From assembly GCA_032173965.1 (NCBI GenBank), contig JAVUNC010000004.1:5872001-5936000 (forward strand): DNA of 64,000 nucleotides, read 5' to 3'. The notes under the pieces were generated by a model. It searched no databases. It was not told where the DNA came from and saw only the letters and a list, made by a program, of their open reading frames with translations. The position numbers and the translations under genes are program-made. Shown piece after piece: positions 1-9,300 of the stretch (the stretch's first letter is position 1; every line of letters begins with the position of its first letter). This DNA is from Sitta carolinensis (taxonomy: Eukaryota; Chordata; Aves; Passeriformes; Sittidae).

Positions 1-104
1 ACTGTGGCCTGGCTGCATAGTGATTATCAGGGCTAGGGGTTATATAAATGATCTGGTACAGAGATTTCTTTGCCTTTGTAGCCAATGAGACCATATTCAC
101 TCAC

Positions 105-320
105 CTCTCCAGTCCTGTGAGGCAGACTTCACTGAGAGGACAGACATTGCTGGGGATTTGCTATTTTCGATGCACATAACACAGTCTACTGTTTTTATCC
201 CGTTTCCAGACTGGATTTTCCAACTGATGCTGTCGTAATTGTTCACATCACTTTCACACGTTATATTGAACCCGTATCCCTCAGAAACTGTTGAGTTTGT
301 TGAAGATATAGTTATGTGGG
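105..320 (-). CDS. ADGRF5: ADGRF5 Ig-like domain 3, main part; last exon in the window
   Basis: The acceptor is TTGTCTCAG and the donor is TGGAGAG|GTGAGT; 216 nt, phase 1 to phase 1. Residues 482-553 show GYGFNITC (C503), DSISWKI (W515) and SVLSVKSASQDW, where the strand E/F cysteine would follow in the next exon. The extra motif VDCVMC is unusual inside an Ig core. The gene continues past position 1 toward GAIN and 7TM. Confidence 0.92.
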
Positions 321-3300
321 CTGAGACAACACAGAACAAAAGTCACATTAGTGAGAGTTACTTTTAATCGTTCTCTTGCAAATTCTGTGTGCCACAGAGG
401 CCATCTACGCATTAAAGAGCTGCTGTTGTGTCACAGGTCCCTGCCCCTCACCTTTCCGCAGGTACGTGACTCCGATGCTCCGAGCGCGCCGGGCTCCGTG
501 TCCAGTCTCCAGCTCACATGTGTATGTGGTCACTGCACCTGACTTCTCAGGTGGGCACAGTGACTCGTTGATGTTGAGCAGGTATCCAGTGCAGTTTCCA
601 CTCAAGATGGATACTCCTATAGAGAAATAAGCATTGTTTGAAGGGCTACAGATGTCTAAAAATATCTCTGGAAAGCACAAGCAATTACTCCAGCTATGGA
701 AGCCCTTGTGGGTCTGTATGTAATTCATATCATGGCACTTTTAACTCCTCATTGCTGGAGTTCATTCACATCTTTTACTCCAGCAACACTCACAGAGTGG
801 CAGTACTCAGCTCTGTGCTGAGATTCCTCCTGCCAAAAATAATCAGAATGCAACAATACTGCTTGGAAATCTCAGTGACAACCAAAATGAAGAGTATTCT
901 GGTTAAGCCTAACCTCATTATCTGGAATATTTAGGGTGAGTAAAGGTAAATAAAACAGGAGTAAATACTGCAGATTTTAATGCTGTCTAATTTTGAAATA
1001 AAAATATGGAGGTACTTGACAGTCATTCAACTTAAAATCTGAGGAGTGCTGGTTTAGCTGTGAGTACTAAAGCTGTCCCACAGTGCAGCTGACAGTGCAG
1101 CTGACATGAGAGCAGAGCAGAGCTCCTGTGGGAAAGCCTGGCCACAGGGAATCAGGGGTAAAAGAGCCCATTGCAGTAGGCCAGGATCCCCTCTCCCTGA
1201 AAGCACTGCTGCACTCTGGTAACTGTCCTCTGTGAAAGGGACTGCCTGCATGAGCTTTGGAGATTTTATCTCAGTTTGCTGTCCTGCTTTCTGCTAAGTT
1301 TCATTTACAGCCAATAGTTAACAATAAACAGTTACTTCATACTTGTAAAATATTAAGAGGGCAATAGACCATTCTGGGTGATGGTTCATAGGCATTTATG
1401 AGCATTTCCTTTCATGGTACTTTGTAGCTCTTTGTGGCACATTTACTTGGTGTTTAATTAACTCTTTATATTGGAAAGCCTTTTGGGATGCCTCTGACTC
1501 AACTGGCATGTGATCTATCACAGCTAGATAGTGGAGAGGCAAACAGTGCTCATATTTATCTGTACTGCAGCTACTACTGCTACAAGTGCAGCACTTGTAC
1601 CTCACGACTGTCAAATCTCAGTACGTGGTACATGAGAGAGCTTTGTACCCCAAGGGTGATTCTGGAGATAGCAGTACAGACTGATGCACCCATCCTTGCT
1701 CTCAAAATTAAACCATGCTGAAATAAGCTTTTTGGAAGAAGCTGGTGTGCTGCTGGTCCAGGCAGCTGTTTCCATCCAGGATGGCACAGCTTAAAGCATC
1801 AGTTTATAGAGATGCCTGAAACCCCACTGTGCAACACATACAGAGTCTGTCCTTCCCCCTGCCACTCACACCTTTGGAGCATGCCCTGGATTCATCCTAG
1901 GTCTTTGGGGCAGCCACTCAGGAGGAGACCTTTGAGCAATGAACAAACCTAGCAGGTGGAAGACAAACTTCTGTTAATCTTACCTGTAATGTTGATTGTT
2001 CCATTTACTTTCCAGGAAACCTTAAGCGATGTCAAGTGTCTGTCAATGCAACAGGAGAGCAGAAGACCCTTTTCTTGCAGTTCAGGACTGTTACATGTGA
2101 CATCAATGTCCTCAAAGTTTGGAGTGACTTGTAGCCGAAAGACAGATATTGTTTCTGTGGTGTTGTGTATCTCTGTGTGATGTGGACTGCTCCTTATGAA
2201 CACACAACTGTAGGAACCTGTAAAGCATAAACAACAGTTTTTGCTGAGCTTGCCTCTATTTTGGGATTAAGAGCTACTTCCACATCTAGTTTTCACATGT
2301 CCCTGTTCTGCAGTGGCTCTGCTTTGCTGATCAATATGTACCCTCAGGTCACCTGCAGAATGCTTTCTGCAGACCCCTAGTGCCAAATGTATCCAGATTA
2401 AGATTCACTGTTGATGGGTACTTGAGATCAGTGTTCTCAGAAGGAAATACTCCAAGTCTGGTTGAGTAAGTACTTTTGGGAGCTGTATATTGCCCATAGT
2501 CTTTCTGGCAGCAGTATTCTACGCAGAATGGGTGACAGAGACCCCACCAGAACTGGCCTTGGAGTGGAGACTCTTAAGCTGCTCAGAAGGCATTGCCAAA
2601 CAAAGAGTATTTATCACAGAATGGCAGAATATGCTGAGTTGGAAGAGACCAATCAGGATCACTGAGCCTAACTCTTGGCTCTGCATGGGACACTCCAAGA
2701 GTCACACCACATGCCTGGGAGAATCGTTCAAGACACTTCTTGAACTCTCAGGCTTGGTGCAGTTACGACTGCTCTTGGGAGCATGTTCCAGAGCCCAACC
2801 ACCCTCTGGGTGAAAAACTTTTCCCAGTAATCCAAAACCTCCCCTGACTCAGCTTCATGCCACCTCCTTGAGTCCCGGTCCCTGGTCACCTGGGAGAACA
2901 GATCTGCACCTGCCCCTCTGCTTCCTCTCATGAGGAAGTTGAAGACCACAATGAGGTCTCCCCTCAGTGTCCTCAAGGCTGAGCAGACCAAGTGACCTCA
3001 GCTGCTTCTCATACGGCTTCCCCTTGAGGCCCTTCACCATTTTTGTGGCCTCCTTTGGACTCTCTCCAATAGCTTGAAGCCTTTTTTCGTATTTTGGTGC
3101 CCAAAACTGTCCCCAGGACTTGAACTGAGGCCTCCCCAGCCCAGAGCAGAGCAGGACAATCCCCTCCCTTGCCCAGCTGGCAATGCTGTGCCTGATGCTC
3201 CCTCAGGACATGGCTGTCCCTCCTGGCTGCCAGGTCACTGCTGACTCACATTCAACTTGCCATGGACCAGGACCCACAGGCCTCTTTCTCTTTATCAGCC

Positions 3301-6300
3301 ACTCTCTCAGGCACGAGTCCACTGAATGCAGCCAGGCTTGGTTCTGAGATTGGCAAGTGGAGCTCCAGACTTCCCATGTATTTTAAGTATGTGGGTCTCC
3401 CTTCCCTGCTGGGATAGCCAAGTGAGCAGACCACAAACACAGGAGTGGTTCACCAAGGTTCAGGGCATCCTCAGCCTGAAGAATTTTGGATCCGCTATTC
3501 CTCCCTTGCATATGTGTGCCCAAACACCTGCCCACAGGCAACCCTTTTTAGAGTTGAATGTAGAATTCATGGTCCAAAGACAAGAACTGAGTGGGAGCTT
3601 GAGCCCAAGCTCTAATAATACATAATAATTGCCCTGATAGCTCCTCCCAGCAGAAAAATGCTGCCAGTTTACCTGTTTCTGGTTTTCAAAAATCCCTAAA
3701 CATGCAAAACTGTAACTCTGAGCTCTGATTATTTAGGTCGTGTGTGTAGGGGACAAGGGCATTAAGGATAAATTCAATCACAGCTTTCAGTTACAACACC
3801 AAAAGGATGGGAAGGCCTCACAGCCATGCAGTCACCACCATCTCCCCTGGTATGATAATGAAGCCTGGCACTTGGAACACCCAGTCACGAACAATCACTT
3901 CAGTCAGTTCACATCTTACCAGCAATGCCAGTCAATATGTAGATCATTAATGAAAACAACAGGAAAATTATGAGGGGCAGTGTAATTTTCACATTTCCTC
4001 TAGAAAATGCAGCCACTGCATTCATATTTGCTTTTTATAGAACTAGCCACAATAAAGATAATTTACATCTGCTGTTTTAACAATGGAAAATCTTACCAGA
4101 ATCCTTAGTTGTAACATTGGTAATTTTAAGAATTGATCTTCTGCTTGCTAAAACTGTCTCTATTGAATACCGGGAGCCGGGTGAGATGGTCTGGTCAAAG
4201 TGATACCAGGTCACATTGGCAAATGTTGAATTTATCTCACAGGTCAGCCTTACTGTGTCCCCTTCAAAAATGTCCGAAGGTTTCACGGTGAAGTTTGTCT
4301 GATCTGGGAAGACAGAGAGCATTATTGTGCATTACTGTCCCTTCAGCTCACGTTCTTTATGGTGTCTTTCATCTTACAGGGGTCCCAGGTGCTTCATGTC
4401 AGCTGCAGGGCACCACCTCTGATACGGACCACAGGATTTTCCCCTCAACATATTATTTTGGCATCTTTCTCAGCTAAAAATTCCAGAAGGTTTTACACAA
4501 AGAGCTAGAAATAATATTATCACCACCACTACTTTCTAATTAGATAAGCTGGGAGGAGAAGCAACCAGGTTGAAGTAATCCTCTGAGACAGACAGTCCAG
4601 CACTCGGTGCACTGAGAGCAGAACACCTCCAGGGCCCTTGATCAGCAGCTGAATTGTAACACGCTGTCCAGCAGCAGCGTGGAAAATGTGCCAAGGAAGC
4701 CAAAGGGAATGTGTTGTCATATAAACTGCAAGAGTTTTATGTTTTGCTTTAAAGACTAGGAAGTGCTGGCAGCCTGACATTCTTAGAGCTGTCTCAGTTC
4801 TGGAGGTGAATTAAGGATGTTCGATCTCTCTCCCCTGGACAGACCACATCAGGGATCATTTAGAATCATTTAGGCTGGAAAAGACCCCTGAAATAATCAA
4901 GTCCAGCCAATAACTGATCAGTGAAGTAACTGGAAGTCTTTGGTTTTTCATGGGAGGTACTGCATGCATGGTCCTCTCATGAAGGTACTAAGCTTTGGTG
5001 ACACAGGATAAAATGAAACAGCTAAGAAATAAATTTCTTAAAAGTCCAGTACCAAATCATCAACAGTATAGGGAAGCTGCATGATTCAGGCTAAAAATAC
5101 TAAAGTAAAGGTTGAAGGAAAGTACTGAGAGCTTTAAACTTACTGGTGATTATTCTAGTGAAGGTTAGTGGGTTTATCTGATACGATGAATCCAGAAACT
5201 GCGGTACAGCTCTGTTGGAGTCTCCAAGCTGAGTGAAGCTTGCTGCTCCTGTTCTGACTTCATAGTTCACAAAAACACTGCCAGGGCTAAAGACATGAGA
5301 ATGAGAGGAGCACCAGAATTAAATATCCTTGCATATTAGAGGTTTTCTCTGTTGTGGTGACCCATCTTGCATGGATGGGAAGACCTCACAGGACTCCCTG
5401 GGGAGACTTCTCTTGGGACTCAAGACTTGCTGTTATACAAGAAAGTTGTGCCATAGCTCTTCCCTAAGAAGGAACGCCTTTGTGTGACACCTTCCTTGTC
5501 TGATGTTTATTTCTAGTAAACTTTCCTTAGAAACCTAAAATGCAGCTGTGTTGTCCCTGAAAATAAGCTTTCTGATTTGTTTTAGTATAATAGAGTCAGT
5601 TCTCATGAATTGTATGATAAACAAGAATCATGTTTGCATTCCTTTGTGAAAACATATCACCTGATGGACTTCTCAAGTGACCAGTGGAGATGGAGAGGTG
5701 GGAACTTCTCTGTCCAATCTCTGATCACTGTCCAGAAACTTATAGATACGAGGTCAACAATAAACTGGAGACTTCCTTTCTTCTTCTCTGCCTGAACACC
5801 TGTTGTGTGTGTTGCTGTGTGTTTCTATCTGCGTCACAGTAAAACAGCTGCATTTAAATATCTGTGGACAGGAGCAATGTCTCTTTTATCCAAGGCTGTA
5901 TACAGAGTCCATGTACTATTCAACTTCCTCATGGCCTAGGAAATCATGTTAGGTTTATTTGAATCCTTTTCCCCTCTGGGTGGAGCTCAGTCTTTTCCAT
6001 AAAAGGCTTTTATCCAGATAGAGAATGATTATGTTTCTTGGATTTTTGAACAGTGATGAATTCTACCCACAATCCCATTTCCCTGTTCATAGTTGGGCTT
6101 TGCTTTGCAGTGATTATTCAGTTACTCAGTGTGTGCATGCTGGGAGCAGGTTCTAGGCAGAATAAATGTAAGCTTTGCTGACTTGTATCTCCTTGAGACT
6201 GGACAGAAAGATTTGTGTCTTCCAGGAAAAAAATGAAATTATTTACTTACCTGAAACCTGTTACTGTTGCCGATATAAAGCCTGGTAAACATCTGTAGCT

Positions 6301-9300
6301 GGCATTAAACTGTAAACAAAGACAGGTGACATGGTGTAAGACCTCTGTGTATTACTGCAGTGTGCTTAAAATAGGAAACTCCATTCCTGACATGAATTAA
6401 GGACACGTAGCATATCTGATACAACAAGCCTGGTGCTCTCCTGGTGTAAATGGAATGCATTTCTGTTCATGGTTTCATTCCATGTGTATCCACATGGATT
6501 TAAGCTAGGACAAATAATATGATTTTTTTTATGCTTTAAATATAAAAGAACCCTAAATACTTCGCAGTGTATTAAAATGAATGGGAATATTTTGATTGCC
6601 ATCGATGGAGTCAGCTTTGGCCCACTTTGTGGCTCCCACTGCTGCACACTTCCCAGCTCCCCACAGAGGCACTGACAGGCCACCCAGGCACTTGGAGTAA
6701 ACACCATATTTCTTAGGGGGCTCTTGACATTCAGAGGTGAAAAACTAAAGTCATTACCGCTTTTTCAAGGTCTGCTTTGTAGTTTTGGTATAACACAGAG
6801 GAAGAATCCTTGAGATCATCCTGGAAGTCTGAGTCAAGCCTGACTGACATACTCATTACAATGGGCTCTCCCATACCACATGACTCTGTAAGGAAAGACA
6901 TTTAAAAAATGCAAAATAATCAAAAACAATGCTTATGAGGTGAAAATCTGCTGAAAGTCTGATGAGATGAAACTTTCTTTGCTCAGCAAAAGCTGAAAGT
7001 TCCAAAGAGGCATGGGAGTGACTCCAGGAGTTGGGGCTCCAAATGCAATTAAGTATCTGCAAGCGTTTGGGTCAAGGTGGGCCCATATCACAAGGAGAAG
7101 AGCTTTAGACCATCTCTGCAGACTTTCCACATTCACAGGCTGTGTGGTAACCAGCTCAGTCCTGATGTGCTTTTTTATCACAGATTTTTTCACTATTCTG
7201 CCTCTCCAAGCAGTGCATGAGCTGCACAGTGATGAAGTTCTGCCCTGTGTCTCCTTACCTTCAGTCTGGGGCTCACAGTAGGGTCCATGGAAAGGCATTT
7301 TCTGCAGGTAGCCACAGGGCAGGGCCGGTTCCAGCCTCGGAGAAGGGCAGGGCATCACATCACTGCACACCGTGCTTGGCCAGGCATATCCATTTTCACA
7401 GAAACAGCAGCTGCTGTTCTCTCCACTGGGCAGGCAGACTGGAGTCAGAGAAATACCATGAGAATGGTAAATGGGGCATAGCTATTGCAAGATAAATATT
7501 TACCTTTCTGTCTTCATGACAGGGATCTCCAAGTGTTGCCCTTCTTGTGAGTTCACTTGAATGATGCCAAAATAATGATCTGACACCTTGCAAATTTTAC
7601 TCTACTAATTGTAAATGGCTAACCAGAAATGGGAACCAGACTGGCACAGGGAAAAGTCTGATCAATGACTTTTACATAACTGAATGGACATGTGAAGTCT
7701 GATCCTAAAAATTTACCTGGCATACTGGCCAGGGTATAGTACTTTTCAGACTGGATATTTTTATGTCACCTGAGCTGAAAGCAAGTGTATAGGCTTTTAA
7801 AGATTGAAAGAGCAAGATCCCTCAGAGTCCCAGTGGCTAATGAGGTGTTGTGTTGTTCTGTTCCCTGGCAGATTTTGTGTGAGAGAAGGTAACATTATCA
7901 CTAAATGCTTTAAAGCACTGAAAAAAGGAAACCACCAACAACCAAAAGACAAGAACAAACAAACAAACCAACCCCACCAAAACACAAAACAAAACACAAA
8001 AAAATCCCCAAACTGAAAAATACCCACAACCCCCTCAAACCCCCCCCCCCAAACAGTAAAACAGAGCTCATCACTGTAATCACTGTTTCTAAGGTGTCAT
8101 CGGCAAAGTAAGATATTAACACACTGATTTTCACACATTACACAAAAGAGCCTGAAGGCTTTTTTAAGACTCATTTGCAAGTTGTTTCGGGAACTGTTGA
8201 ACACTTCCTTTTGCTGCTTTATGGCTCAGTGTTAGGAAGGTATCAAATCTCTGCTGTTGTCAATGCTTGGTGTGTTTGTATATGCTCAGCTGTATTACTC
8301 AGATGTGATGTTACACAACCACAACTCGTGTAATAAAACCTGTCTGATATCTTGCCTTGAAAGAATAGGTTAAGTGAGCTCTATCTCATGCAGTCTGTCC
8401 CTGTCAGGGTCAGAGTACAGCCTCTTACAGCCATCTATGTTCCAGATACAGGAGGAGGGAAGTAAACAGTCTGATAACTGCTGTCACGGCTTCCTGAAAC
8501 TTGAAAGTAACTCAGAGTACTCGTTAGCCAAACTAGAACAAAATCCTTTGGCTCAGGCTTCCTCTGGCTTTGTCCCTTCCTTAGGAAAAGAAAAGCACTC
8601 AGAGCTATTCCTAATGCCAACATTATATAAAGAGGAGTGGTGAGAAACAGATAACAAAAATGCTGTTGTGTGCTACAGCTTCAGCTGAATCTTTCAGCAG
8701 GAGCAGAGATGGTTCATGTTTGGTGATTCTGAAGCATGATGGGTGGTAAAAGTGGGAGACATCAAATACTGACAAAACCCCACATTATTCAGAATAAACA
8801 AATCAATAATCAACCCACCTGTTGTAATGCTGATGTTTGAAACTGTTGTTTGTACATTTGAAATATTAATTGGAAAATCAATGTTTTTGAAATAGTCTTT
8901 GATTGGCTCCAGATAAGATGAATCCTGCAGGCTTACTTCAATGTCTACACTGTACTCCGGAAGGGGGAGGTCAAGAATAAGCACTGAAAGAGAAATAAAA
9001 TGAGACTGCAAAGCCATGTTTGAGGGTAAATCACAAAGTGATGGCCTCTAGTTTAGCATTTGGGATCTTCGTTGCTATTTAATGGTACCTTAGTGTGGCA
9101 TTATGCTTAGGGAATCTTCTTGCTTCCCACTCAGCAGATATTCTGCTTCTGTCCTATCTGCTGCTCATCTGACAAAAGCCAGACTTCTCTGGTGTCAGAG
9201 CATAGGAAGCTGATACGAATGACATAATATATTCATAGAATAGTTTTCTCATCCCTTCTGTCCTTAGAGTCAGTAAGCTGATGGGTCACCAACCACAGAC

